Assembly: GCA_031285695.1 (NCBI GenBank) | Contig: JAITVR010000059.1 | Location: forward strand, 1-5,900 | Source of the DNA: Prevotellaceae bacterium | Lineage (GTDB): Bacteria; Bacteroidota; Bacteroidia; Bacteroidales; UBA932 | Reading direction: 5' to 3' | Length of the DNA: 5,900 nt | Shown: positions 1-5,819 of the stretch, piece after piece | How the letters are laid out: every line of letters begins with the position of its first letter | Numbering within the stretch: position 1 is the first letter of the stretch | Notes under the pieces: generated by a model | Seen by the model: only the letters and a program-made list of their open reading frames with translations | What the model was told of the DNA's origin: nothing | The model's database searches: none | Position numbers and translations under genes: made by a program

Positions 1-200
1 ATTTATCACAAAGCGCGTTCATCAAAAAATCCGGTTCCGGCTTGAGCAGCAAGTGGTAATTGTTTCCTCGTATTCATTCAACAACACCTTCAGCAGGCGC
101 AGGTGCTTCCAAATTTCGGATTTGAAACCTTCTGCAAGGCAACATTTCTGTTCAACGGCAGCAGCAACATGCCGCCGAACGGGTGCACTCCTGCTAACGC
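1..200 (-). other. No intact gene; possible decayed minus-strand reading frame at window edge
   Basis: No intact gene can be supported here. On the minus strand one frame stays open through this stretch and ends at 22; its last part includes the residues EIWKHLRLLKVLLNEYEE. A different minus-strand frame is open from 73 to the left edge and reads NNYHLLLKPEPDFLMNAL near 11-64, which has protein-like composition. The two could be joined by one frameshift around 60-75, as expected for a decayed gene running off the left edge. The YHLLL stretch faintly recalls the HUH motif region (NHxHLLL) of IS200/REP-associated transposases, but the first histidine would be missing, so I do not assign a family. 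Plus-strand frames here run on through the terminator and tRNA and are spurious. Confidence 0.25.
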
Positions 201-243
201 AAAAAAATCGCGAACTTCTAAAAGTAGAAGTTTGCGATTTTTT
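201..243 (-). terminator. Hairpin terminator downstream of tRNA-Leu
   Basis: An inverted repeat pairs 202-219 with 226-243 around a 6-nt loop (220-225). The core is AATCGCGAACTTCT against AGAAGTTTGCGATT, with a single non-Watson-Crick position (212/233). A/T runs at both outer ends leave a U-tract in either direction. It begins 4 nt beyond the 3' end of the minus-strand tRNA, so its most likely role is ending that transcript. The 212/233 position is a G-U wobble in plus-strand RNA but an A-C mismatch in minus-strand RNA, so it could also stop transcription arriving from the left. Confidence 0.8.
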
Positions 244-246
244 GTG

Positions 247-328
247 TACCCGGAGCCGGGATCGAACCGGCACAGATTGCTCCACTGGTGTTTGAGACCA
301 GCGCGTCTACCAATTCCGCCATCCGGGC
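247..328 (-). tRNA. tRNA-Leu (anticodon CAA)
   Basis: Read on the minus strand this folds as a class II tRNA of 82 nt without CCA. The acceptor stem is GCCCGGA/TCCGGGT with a terminal G-U pair and discriminator A. The D-arm region reads TGGCGGAATTGGTAGACGC. The anticodon stem CTGGT/ACCAG encloses the loop CTCAAAC, giving anticodon CAA, which reads UUG. The variable region of about 13 nt can form a short 3-bp stem, as in leucine tRNAs. The T arm is GCCGG-TTCGATC-CCGGC. The 3' CCA is not encoded (the genome has ACA), so it would be added after transcription. It lies 84 bp downstream of dxs on the same strand but has its own promoter-like sequence and terminator. Confidence 0.95.
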
Positions 329-349
329 ATTTTTTCTGAATTGGGTGTG

Positions 350-381
350 CAAAGATAGAAAAATAATTGATAATGGACAAT
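350..381 (-). promoter_or_regulatory. Bacteroidota-type promoter for tRNA-Leu
   Basis: On the minus strand TATCTTTG (350-357) matches the Bacteroidota -7 consensus TAnnTTTG exactly. ATTG (378-381), separated from it by 20 nt, resembles the -33 TTTG element. Transcription would begin near 344-346, about 17 nt before the mature tRNA 5' end, which suits a tRNA gene. The -33-like element lies inside the left arm of the neighbouring inverted repeat. Confidence 0.6.
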
Positions 382-433
382 GAATAGTGGATAATTATTT
401 ATCAATTGTCCACTATTCATTATCCATTATCAA
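367..433. repeat. Inverted repeat (25-bp arms) overlapping the 3' end of dxs
   Basis: Arms 367-391 and 409-433 are inverted copies matching at 24 of 25 positions (mismatch 378/422). Five further inner pairs leave a 7-nt loop (397-403). In dxs-sense RNA the single mismatch becomes a G-U wobble, so the whole stem could form and might help end the dxs transcript or protect its 3' end. The right arm contains the dxs stop codon and the six codons before it. Sequences of this style (runs of GATAATGGATAATGAATAG) occur as dispersed intergenic repeats in Bacteroidota; that placement is from memory and is not shown by this window. Confidence 0.85.
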
Positions 434-2302
434 CTTTACGGCCTTGTATATTCCTTCGGCATCAAAGCCGCACTCGGCCTGCAGCTCGGCCATGGTGCCG
501 TGCTCCACAAAGCGGTCGGGCACGCCAAGGCGCGTAACCTGCGTTTTGTAGCCGTGGGTGGTAAAAAACTCGGCCACGGCGCTGCCCATGCCGCCCAGCA
601 CGGCGCCGTCCTCAACCGTAACTACCTGCGTAAACATTTTCCCCACCTCGTGCAGCGCCTCCTCGTCAATGGGTTTGGCAAAGCGCATATCGTAGTGGGC
701 GCAGGAAATTCCTTCGTGCGCTAACTTTTGTACCGCCTGTTCGGCAAAATTTCCTACATGCCCAAGCGTAAGAACGGCCACCTGGCTGCCGTTAGTTAGC
801 TGTCGAGATTTTCCTACGGTGATTTCTTCAAAAGGTTTTTTCCAATCGGGGGTAAGGCCGCTGCCGCGCGGGTAGCGAATGGAGAAGGCGCGCTGCTGCG
901 GCAGCTGGGCGGTGTATAGCATGTTGCGCAGCTCGACCTCATTCATGGGCGCGGCCACCACCAGGTTGGGCACGCAGCGCAGGTAGGCAATGTCGTACAC
1001 GCCGTGGTGCGTGGCGCCGTCCTCGCCCACGAGTCCGCCGCGGTCGAGGCAAAAAACTACGTGCAGGTTTTGCAGGGCAACATCGTGAATAATGCCGTCG
1101 TAGCCGCGCTGCATGAAGCTGGAGTAAATGTTGCAAAAGGGAATTTTACCCTCGGCTGCCAAGCCTGCCGAAAAGGTTACGGCGTGCTGCTCGGCAATGC
1201 CCACATCGAACACGCGGTCGGGCATTTTTTCCATCATAATGTTGAGCGAGCAGCCCGAGGGCATGGCGGGGGTAATGCCCACTATGCTATCGTTTTTTTC
1301 GGCGAGCTCTACAATTGTTTCGCCAAAAACTTGCTGGTAAAGCGGGGGCTGCCCATTGCTGTGGTGGCTGTGGCGCACGCCGGTGTTGCGGTCGAAGGTG
1401 CCGGGGGCGTGCCACAGCGTTTGGTTATCCTCGGCGGGCTTGTAGCCCTTGCCTTTTTTGGTAAGTATGTGCAGCAGCTTGGGGCCGGGAATGTTTTTGA
1501 GCGTTTCCAACGTTTTTACCAGCTTCTCCACATCGTGCCCGTCAATGGGGCCAAAGTAACGAAAGCCCAGCGACTCGAACAGGTTGCCCTTGCGCAGCAG
1601 CGGCGCCTTGAGGGCAATAAGCGTTTTTTGTAAAAACAGTCGAATGGCTTTTGCGCGCTCGGTCATGCCCCACAACTCGTCCTTCATGCGGTTGTACACC
1701 TTCGAGAGCGTAATGTTGGCAAGGTAGTTGTGCATGGCGCCCACGTTGGGGTCAATGGCCATGTCGTTGTCGTTGAGTATAACGAGCATGTTGGGTTTTT
1801 CCATGCCGGCGTTGTTGAGCCCCTCAAAGGCCAGGCCGCCCGTCATAGAGCCATCGCCAATAACGGCAATGGTTTGCCGATTTTCGCCCTTCATTTTTGC
1901 CGCCACGGCCAAGCCCAGCGCCGCCGAAATGGAGGTAGAGGCGTGCCCCGCGCCAAAGGCGTCGTACTCGCTTTCGCTCATGCGCGGAAAGCCGCTTATG
2001 CCGTGGTATTTTCTGTTTTTTGAGAAGAATTTTCTGCGCCCCGTCAAAATTTTGTGGGCGTAGGCCTGGTGCCCCACGTCCCACACCAAGCGGTCGTAGG
2101 GCGTGTTGAACACGTAGTGCAGCGCCACGGTAAGCTCCACCACGCCAAGGCTTGCGCCAAAGTGCCCGGGGTTTTCCGATACCTCATCGATGATAAAATC
2201 GCGCACCTCGCGGCACAGCTCCGCCAGCTGCTGTGGCAGCAGCCGTTTTAGGTCGGCGGGGTATTCAATATTTTCTAAAAGCGAGTATTTACCTTGCGGC
2301 AT
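413..2302 (-). CDS. dxs: 1-deoxy-D-xylulose-5-phosphate synthase (DXS)
   Basis: Condenses pyruvate with glyceraldehyde 3-phosphate, using thiamine diphosphate, to form DXP. This is the first step of the MEP pathway to isoprenoids and DXP also feeds thiamine and pyridoxal synthesis; the enzyme is cytosolic. The 629-aa product is full length. From this start it shows HFGASLG (47-53), WDVGHQAY (74-81), the ThDP/Mg motif GDGSMTGG (149-156), DGHD (254-257), the catalytic-glutamate segment [11 protein letters not shown] (366-376), [10 protein letters not shown] (420-429) and RYPRGSG (476-482). Together these cover the N-terminal ThDP, central pyrimidine-binding and C-terminal transketolase domains. 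I chose ATG at 2300-2302; an in-frame TTG at 2309-2311 would add only MQA and is less likely. The last residues LIMDNE and the TAG stop lie in an inverted repeat, so the native tail may have been replaced. The gene stands alone, divergent from the OmpA-family gene. Confidence 0.97.
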   Translation of the reverse strand: MPQGKYSLLENIEYPADLKRLLPQQLAELCREVRDFIIDEVSENPGHFGASLGVVELTVALHYVFNTPYDRLVWDVGHQAYAHKILTGRRKFFSKNRKYHGISGFPRMSESEYDAFGAGHASTSISAALGLAVAAKMKGENRQTIAVIGDGSMTGGLAFEGLNNAGMEKPNMLVILNDNDMAIDPNVGAMHNYLANITLSKVYNRMKDELWGMTERAKAIRLFLQKTLIALKAPLLRKGNLFESLGFRYFGPIDGHDVEKLVKTLETLKNIPGPKLLHILTKKGKGYKPAEDNQTLWHAPGTFDRNTGVRHSHHSNGQPPLYQQVFGETIVELAEKNDSIVGITPAMPSGCSLNIMMEKMPDRVFDVGIAEQHAVTFSAGLAAEGKIPFCNIYSSFMQRGYDGIIHDVALQNLHVVFCLDRGGLVGEDGATHHGVYDIAYLRCVPNLVVAAPMNEVELRNMLYTAQLPQQRAFSIRYPRGSGLTPDWKKPFEEITVGKSRQLTNGSQVAVLTLGHVGNFAEQAVQKLAHEGISCAHYDMRFAKPIDEEALHEVGKMFTQVVTVEDGAVLGGMGSAVAEFFTTHGYKTQVTRLGVPDRFVEHGTMAELQAECGFDAEGIYKAVKLIMDNE

Positions 2303-2326
2303 TGCTTGCAAAATTTAACAGATATA

Positions 2327-2344
2327 GCGTGCAAAATTAGTAAA
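2327..2344 (-). promoter_or_regulatory. Candidate dxs promoter in an 18-bp sequence repeated at 5820-5837
   Basis: On the minus strand TAATTTTG (2332-2339) fits TAnnTTTG and lies about 30 nt before the dxs ATG. No clear -33 TTTG is present at the usual distance. The surrounding 18 bp, GCGTGCAAAATTAGTAAA in plus orientation, recurs without change upstream of the minus-strand gene that starts at 5819. This supports a shared promoter-type function. Confidence 0.5.
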
Positions 2345-2496
2345 TTTGCGCGGTAACTCGCTACTTTTGCCCGTAATAATTTTTGGAAGAATAAATTATA
2401 GACAGAATTTGCAAAATTTACAGGATATTTTCATGTTAATCTTACCTGTAAAGACAAAAATAGTAACCGAAATTCAAAATTTTTCACACGTAACAT
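2345..2496. promoter_or_regulatory. AT-rich divergent region before the OmpA-family gene
   Basis: This stretch must hold the plus-strand promoter of the OmpA-family gene. TAnnTTTG matches in plus orientation are TAAATTTG (2341-2348) and TACTTTTG (2362-2369), both without a well-spaced -33 partner, and either would give a leader over 120 nt long. A perfect 8-bp dyad, TTTACAGG (2417-2424) and CCTGTAAA (2445-2452), sits 45-80 nt before the start codon and could be an operator or an RNA hairpin. The 12-mer TTGCAAAATTTA occurs at 2306-2317 and again at 2409-2420. No open frame of note is present. Confidence 0.4.
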
Positions 2497-3474
2497 ATGA
2501 AGCAATATTTTTTACTCGTAGCCTTTTTTTCTTCGCTGATTTTTTCCTCGTGCATTTCGCCCAAGCAGCTGCAGGACGCGCAGGATAAGCAACGTATTTG
2601 CGCCGAAAGTGCGCTACAGCTCAACGTGGAAATGGAGGGCGTAAAAATGCAAAACCAAAAAATGCGGACCGAAAACGCTGCGCAAGATGACCGCATTGCG
2701 CAGCTGCAGGACACCATTGTGCTGCTGCAAGACGAGCTGCAATCGCTCAACAACCGCTACGCCAACCTAATGAAAATGCTGGAAACAGCGCAAAAAGGCA
2801 GCCAAAAAGAAATGCGCACGCTGCTGGAGCAAATTCAGCAAAACCAATCCACGCTTCAAGCAAAGGAAGATGAGCTGTACAAAATGGAGCGCACGGTGAA
2901 CGAGCGCGGCGCGGCGGTGCAGCAGCTTTCGCAGGATTTGGACGAGCGCAACGCCAAGCTAATAGCGCTGGAGCGCGCGCTGCACCAAAAGGATTCGGTA
3001 ACCAACGCGCTGAAGAAAAAACTGTCGGACGCGCTGCTCAACTTTGAGGGAAAAGGCTTGACCGTAAAAATTCGCGATGGAAAAGTCTATGTTTCGATGG
3101 AAGATAAGCTGCTCTTTGCCTCGGGCAGCTCCGAAGTTGACGCGCGCGGCGCCGAAGCCATAAAATCAATTACCGGAGTTTTAGAAAAAAATCCCGACAT
3201 CAACGTAGTAATTGAAGGCCACACGGACGATGTGCCCTACAAGGGCGCGGGGCAGCTGCTGGATAACTGGGACTTGAGCTGCAAGCGCGCCACCTCGGTG
3301 GTACGACTTATGCTTGGCGGCTCTACCATTGAGGAATCGCGCATTACGGCGGCCGGTCGCTCGGAGTATTTGCCCATTAGCCGAGCCAAAACGCAGGAAG
3401 CGCGGCAGGCCAACCGCCGCATAGAAGTTATTCTTACGCCAAAAATAGACGAAATATTGAAGATGCTACAGTAA
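2497..3474 (+). CDS. OmpA-family outer-membrane lipoprotein with coiled-coil stalk
   Basis: Predicted envelope lipoprotein that anchors the outer membrane to peptidoglycan; 325 aa. Residues 1-18 form a hydrophobic signal peptide ending in the lipobox IFSSC, so Cys19 should be lipidated. No acidic surface-export signal follows the Cys (ISPKQLQ), which suggests a periplasm-facing protein. Residues about 25-180 are rich in Q, E, K and heptad-spaced L, typical of a long coiled coil. Residues about 188-316 are an OmpA C-terminal/MotB-like domain with LLFASGSSEV (205-214), IEGHTDD (239-245), NWDLSCKRA (257-265) and NRRIEVIL (306-313). Asp244 and Arg264 occupy the positions expected to bind the peptidoglycan diaminopimelate group. 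No MotB transmembrane helix or motor partner is present, so a flagellar role is unlikely. It is followed 77 bp later by lgt, whose product would modify Cys19. Confidence 0.9.
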   Translation: MKQYFLLVAFFSSLIFSSCISPKQLQDAQDKQRICAESALQLNVEMEGVKMQNQKMRTENAAQDDRIAQLQDTIVLLQDELQSLNNRYANLMKMLETAQKGSQKEMRTLLEQIQQNQSTLQAKEDELYKMERTVNERGAAVQQLSQDLDERNAKLIALERALHQKDSVTNALKKKLSDALLNFEGKGLTVKIRDGKVYVSMEDKLLFASGSSEVDARGAEAIKSITGVLEKNPDINVVIEGHTDDVPYKGAGQLLDNWDLSCKRATSVVRLMLGGSTIEESRITAAGRSEYLPISRAKTQEARQANRRIEVILTPKIDEILKMLQ

Positions 3475-3551
3475 CCAATTGAAAGTTGAAAATTGAGAGT
3501 GGAGAATGAAAAGACTTTTAATTTTTAATTTTTAATTTTTAATTTTTAACT
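3475..3551 (+). repeat. Intergenic AT-rich element ending in a 7-bp tandem repeat before lgt
   Basis: Four perfect TTTTTAA heptamers (3522-3549) are preceded by a partial TTTTAA (3516-3521). The array stops 2 bp before the lgt ATG. The upstream part (3478-3510) is made of loosely repeated AATTGAAAGTTGAAAATTGA-type sequence that can partly pair with the TTTTTAA array. This composition resembles dispersed Bacteroidota intergenic repeats, which is an inference. No TAnnTTTG promoter and no GC-rich terminator are seen, so lgt may be read through from the OmpA-family gene. Confidence 0.8.
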
Positions 3552-4433
3552 ATGTTGTCATTCATTACGTGGAGCGTTGACCCCGAAATTTTTTCGCTCG
3601 GCCCCTTTCCAATTCGCTACTACAGCCTGCTGTTTGTGGCGGCCTTTGCGGCAAATATCTACATTTTCAACCGCTTTTTTAAGCGCGATAAGCTGCCCAT
3701 TGAGCTGCTCGATACGCTTATTATGTGGGCATTTATTTCCACCATTTTGGGGCTGCGCTTGGGGCACTGCTTTTTTTATGAGCCGGCGTACTACCTTGCG
3801 CACCCGCTCGAAATTATTTTGCCCGTGCGCTTTCAGCCTACTTTTGAATGGATAGGATTGCAGGGTTTGGCGAGCCACGGAGCGGCCATTGGCGTGCCGC
3901 TGGGCTTGTACCTTTTTTGCCGAAAGTACAAAATGCGCTACCTGTGGCTGCTCGATAGAATTGTGATTGTGGTGGCGCTCACCGGATTTTTTATTCGCTT
4001 AGGAAACCTAATGAACTCCGAGGTTTACGGCGTGCAAACCTCGCTGCCCTGGGGATTTATCTTCGAGCAGCGCGGCGAAGTTGTGCCCAAGCACCCCACG
4101 CAAATTTACGAATCGCTGGCGTACTTGGTCATCTTTTTTGTACTCATGTTTATTTTTCAGAAGAAAGAAAACCTGCGCAACCGCGGCGGTTTTTTGTTCG
4201 GACTTTTCCTTGTGCTGACGTTTACCTTCCGCTTTTTTGTGGAGTTTATCAAGGAAGTTCAAGTTGATTTTGAGCAGGGCATGGCGCTCGATATGGGGCA
4301 GCTGCTCAGCATTCCGTTTGTGCTGCTTGGCGTGGGGTTAATTGCCTACAGCTTCAAGCACGAGCCCAGCAGCAAACCCTTTGTGGGCAACGCTTCGTAT
4401 CCGCCGGCGGGTGCAAAAAAGAAGAAAAAGTAA
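3552..4433 (+). CDS. lgt: Phosphatidylglycerol:prolipoprotein diacylglyceryl transferase (Lgt)
   Basis: Transfers diacylglycerol from phosphatidylglycerol to the lipobox cysteine of prolipoproteins, the first step of lipoprotein maturation at the inner membrane. The 293-aa protein is highly hydrophobic with about seven predicted membrane segments. Family landmarks are present: GPFPIRYY near the N terminus (17-24), GLRLGH (67-72), GLASHGAAIG (105-114, His109 matching the essential E. coli His103), the Lgt signature FIRLGNLMNSEVYG (147-160, with Arg149, Asn152 and Glu157), HPTQIYESL (181-189) and FRFFVEFIKE (226-235, with Arg227 and Glu231 matching E. coli Arg239 and Glu243). The C terminus ends in a lysine run after a short soluble tail. 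The ATG at 3552 keeps the first segment intact and directly follows the heptamer repeat. Its position after a lipoprotein gene fits co-expression of enzyme and substrate. Confidence 0.96.
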   Translation: MLSFITWSVDPEIFSLGPFPIRYYSLLFVAAFAANIYIFNRFFKRDKLPIELLDTLIMWAFISTILGLRLGHCFFYEPAYYLAHPLEIILPVRFQPTFEWIGLQGLASHGAAIGVPLGLYLFCRKYKMRYLWLLDRIVIVVALTGFFIRLGNLMNSEVYGVQTSLPWGFIFEQRGEVVPKHPTQIYESLAYLVIFFVLMFIFQKKENLRNRGGFLFGLFLVLTFTFRFFVEFIKEVQVDFEQGMALDMGQLLSIPFVLLGVGLIAYSFKHEPSSKPFVGNASYPPAGAKKKKK

Positions 4434-4436
4434 AAC

Positions 4437-4473
4437 AAAAAATAGGCTGCAAAAAGTTTGCAGCCTATTTTTT
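4437..4473. terminator. Bidirectional intrinsic terminator between lgt and the DUF2795 gene
   Basis: A perfect 17-bp stem (4437-4453 with 4457-4473) with a 3-nt loop has core ATAGGCTGC/GCAGCCTAT, flanked by A and T runs. It begins 3 bp after the lgt stop and ends 7 bp before the stop of the convergent minus-strand gene. It can therefore terminate both transcripts. Confidence 0.93.
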
Positions 4474-4480
4474 TCGTTGG

Positions 4481-4702
4481 CTAATACTCCTCCTCGTTAA
4501 AAAAGAAATCCTCCTTGCTGGGGTAATCGGGCCAAATGTCCTCAATGCTTTCATACATTTCACCCTCGTCCTCTATTTCCTGCAAATTTTCTATTACCTC
4601 CATCGGCGAACCCGAGCGTTGCGCAAAGTCAATCAGTTCATCTTTGGTTGCAGGCCAGGGAGCGTCCTCCAGCTTCGATGCAAGTTCAAGCGTCCAGTAC
4701 AT
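4481..4702 (-). CDS. Small acidic DUF2795-family protein
   Basis: A 73-aa soluble, very acidic protein with no signal peptide or membrane segment. The central part PWPATKDELIDFAQRSGSPMEVIENLQEI (positions about 15-43, written here in two halves in family terms) matches the DUF2795 pattern: a P-A-T-K-x-E/D-L-I-x-x-A helix followed by G-x-P-x-x-V-I-x-x-L. The tail SIEDIWPDYPSKEDFFF (52-68) is also typical of the Bacteroidota version as I recall it. The biochemical function is not established, so none is claimed. ATG at 4700-4702 follows an A-rich stretch, as is usual for starts in this phylum, and a TAnnTTTG element lies 43 bp upstream. It is a single-gene unit that shares its terminator with lgt. 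Confidence 0.88.
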   Translation of the reverse strand: MYWTLELASKLEDAPWPATKDELIDFAQRSGSPMEVIENLQEIEDEGEMYESIEDIWPDYPSKEDFFFNEEEY

Positions 4703-4744
4703 TTTTTTTCTCGTTTAAGTGATTTTTACCTTTAAAAAAGTTCG

Positions 4745-4752
4745 CAAAAGTA
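4745..4752 (-). promoter_or_regulatory. Candidate -7 element of the DUF2795 gene
   Basis: TACTTTTG on the minus strand matches TAnnTTTG and would give a leader of roughly 38 nt before the ATG at 4702. No clear -33 element is seen about 20 nt upstream, so the call rests on the -7 match and its position. The 126-bp gap 4703-4828 holds nothing else recognisable. Confidence 0.45.
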
Positions 4753-4828
4753 GAAAAATAAAGTGTATCTCCGCCCTTATATTTACAAAAAACAGCTATT
4801 AAACCTTCTTTAACCTAAAAGGGAAACG

Positions 4829-5359
4829 TTACTGCTTTGGTATCCAAAAGGTTTCGTCAATTCCTGCCGCCACGCAAATTGTTCGTGAAAGCACAAACAA
4901 GTAGTCCGATAATCGGTTGAGCAGGCCAAGCAGCGTTTCCTCCGCGCTGTCTTGGTTTTCGAGTAGCTGCACCGTCAATCGCTCGGCGCGGCGGCACACG
5001 CAGCGCGCCACGTGGCACTGCGCGGCGGCCATATTTCCGCTTGGCAAAACAAAATACTTGAGCGGCGGCAGCGATTTTTGCAGCGCGTCAATTTCATTTT
5101 CCAGCATTTTTACATCACTTTCCGTAACCTCAAAACCCTTGCACAGCGAGAGCTGCGCGGCAGCCGTCATCAGCATTTTTTGAATGTTGAGCAGCGTTTC
5201 GTTGTGCGGTTTGCCCACGTTCATGGCGCGCAGCAGCCCAAGGTGCGAGCAGAGCTCGTCCACCGTACCGTAGGCCTCAACCCTAATGTGCGCCTTGCTT
5301 ACGCGCGTTCCGTTGCCTAAAGATGTTGTTCCCTTGTCGCCTGTTTTTGTGTAAATCAT
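4829..5359 (-). CDS. PduO-type cob(I)alamin adenosyltransferase
   Basis: Transfers the 5'-deoxyadenosyl group of ATP to cob(I)alamin, making adenosylcobalamin for enzymes such as methylmalonyl-CoA mutase; cytosolic, trimeric in the family. The 176-aa length is normal. Hallmarks are the N-terminal ATP-binding YTKTGDKGTTSL (3-14), EAYGTVDEL (28-36), FVLPSGNMAAAQCHVARC (103-120) running into VCRRAER (121-127), and LNRLSDYLFVLSR (147-159). Arg123 and Arg124 region, Asn148 and Asp152 correspond to conserved cobalamin/ATP-site residues of the human MMAB type. It is clearly not the P-loop CobA/BtuR type. ATG at 5357-5359 directly precedes the conserved IYTKTGDKG. No cobalamin riboswitch is visible upstream and no other B12 gene lies in the window. 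It lies 55 bp after the 5415-5819 gene on the same strand, with a hairpin between. Confidence 0.94.
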   Translation of the reverse strand: MIYTKTGDKGTTSLGNGTRVSKAHIRVEAYGTVDELCSHLGLLRAMNVGKPHNETLLNIQKMLMTAAAQLSLCKGFEVTESDVKMLENEIDALQKSLPPLKYFVLPSGNMAAAQCHVARCVCRRAERLTVQLLENQDSAEETLLGLLNRLSDYLFVLSRTICVAAGIDETFWIPKQ

Positions 5360-5385
5360 GGTGTTTCAAGTTTTAAATTGAGGTG

Positions 5386-5412
5386 CGTCATTGCGAACTC
5401 GTCGCAATGACG
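5386..5412. repeat. Perfect 11-bp palindromic hairpin between two minus-strand genes
   Basis: CGTCATTGCGA (5386-5396) and TCGCAATGACG (5402-5412) are exact inverse copies around a 5-nt loop. The element starts 2 bp downstream of the stop codon at 5415-5417 and 26 bp before the adenosyltransferase ATG. In plus orientation it is followed by TTTTA; in minus orientation it has no U-tract, so it is a poor terminator for the minus-strand gene. CGTCATTGCGA-type hairpins are found as dispersed small palindromes in many bacterial genomes (from memory), so a mobile repeat is a fair reading. Confidence 0.75.
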
Positions 5413-5414
5413 TT

Positions 5415-5819
5415 TTACAACTTTACTACATATGCTTGTTTTTGCAAGTGCGTTGCGGAAATTGCCAAGCCAAACTTCCAGCAGTCGGCTGTTACTTTTG
5501 TGCCTTTATTCTCCTGTAAAAACTCCCACAGCTCAGCGTTTTCATGCGGTTGCGCAAGTAGTGCAATGCAATTTTCGGTGTAAAAAATCAAATCGTTTTT
5601 TTCCTTTACCTGCACCAGCTGCAAGCTTTTCTTTTCGCAAAAAACGTTGAGGCGCGTGCGTATTCTTTCGCACCTATTTTCCGGCTCGCTCCTTTCTTTT
5701 TTTGCAAAAAAAACGCTGCGCACCAGCTCGTACATAAAGGGCGAGTGCACGCCGTGCCCCTTGCGGTGTTTTGCCTTGCGGCAGTAAGCTATGTAGGCGC
5801 GCAGCAGCTGTAAGTTCAT
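5415..5819 (-). CDS. Short methyltransferase-like protein, apparently lacking the SAM-binding core
   Basis: The 134-aa product begins with LLRAYIAYCRKAKHRKGHGVHSPFMYELV. The KHRKGHGVHSPF segment (17-28) closely recalls the N terminus of Bacteroidota class I SAM-dependent methyltransferases of about 230-260 aa. The C terminus (about 91-133: PHENAELWEFL, then KVTADCWKFGLAIS, then HLQKQAYVVK) recalls the end of the same proteins, where a V-T-x-D strand, a GL-F stretch and a KQ-x-Y-x-x-R/K end are usual. Between them only about 45 residues remain and no glycine-rich SAM motif (E/DxGxGxG) is visible. Either the gene has suffered an in-frame internal deletion or it is a reduced paralogue. The start at 5817-5819 keeps the conserved N terminus; the next Met (29) would remove HGVHSPF. 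A promoter-like element ends only about 6 nt before the ATG. Family assignment is from memory; activity is doubtful. Confidence 0.6.
   Translation of the reverse strand: MNLQLLRAYIAYCRKAKHRKGHGVHSPFMYELVRSVFFAKKERSEPENRCERIRTRLNVFCEKKSLQLVQVKEKNDLIFYTENCIALLAQPHENAELWEFLQENKGTKVTADCWKFGLAISATHLQKQAYVVKL

Noticed and set aside
90..380. Small open frames crossing the tRNA and its terminator (22-285, 53-295, 90-380, 103-339)
   Set aside because: They translate through a clear tRNA-Leu and its hairpin terminator, so they cannot be genes as drawn.
1004..1633. 209-aa open frame on the plus strand
   Set aside because: It lies entirely antisense to dxs, whose frame shows full-length catalytic motifs. 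The composition (A/V/G/H-rich) is what antisense reading of these codons gives.
1728..2063. Plus-strand open frames of 97-111 aa within dxs
   Set aside because: Antisense shadows of the N-terminal ThDP-binding domain of dxs, with no independent start context or family features.
2302..2311. TTG start for dxs giving a 632-aa protein
   Set aside because: It adds only MQA ahead of an in-frame ATG at 2300-2302, and ATG is the far commoner start. A TTG start cannot be excluded but has no support.
2497..3474. Flagellar motor protein MotB
   Set aside because: The OmpA-like domain is similar, but the N terminus is a lipoprotein signal with Cys19 rather than a single membrane helix with the proton-channel aspartate, and no MotA lies nearby.
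4829..5414. Cobalamin riboswitch for the adenosyltransferase
   Set aside because: Only 55 bp lie upstream, holding a simple palindrome. No B12-box-like sequence or multi-helix leader is present.
5383..5650. Plus-strand open frames opposite the methyltransferase-like gene
   Set aside because: No family-like features, and they read through the palindrome or lie antisense to a frame with recognisable N- and C-terminal motifs.
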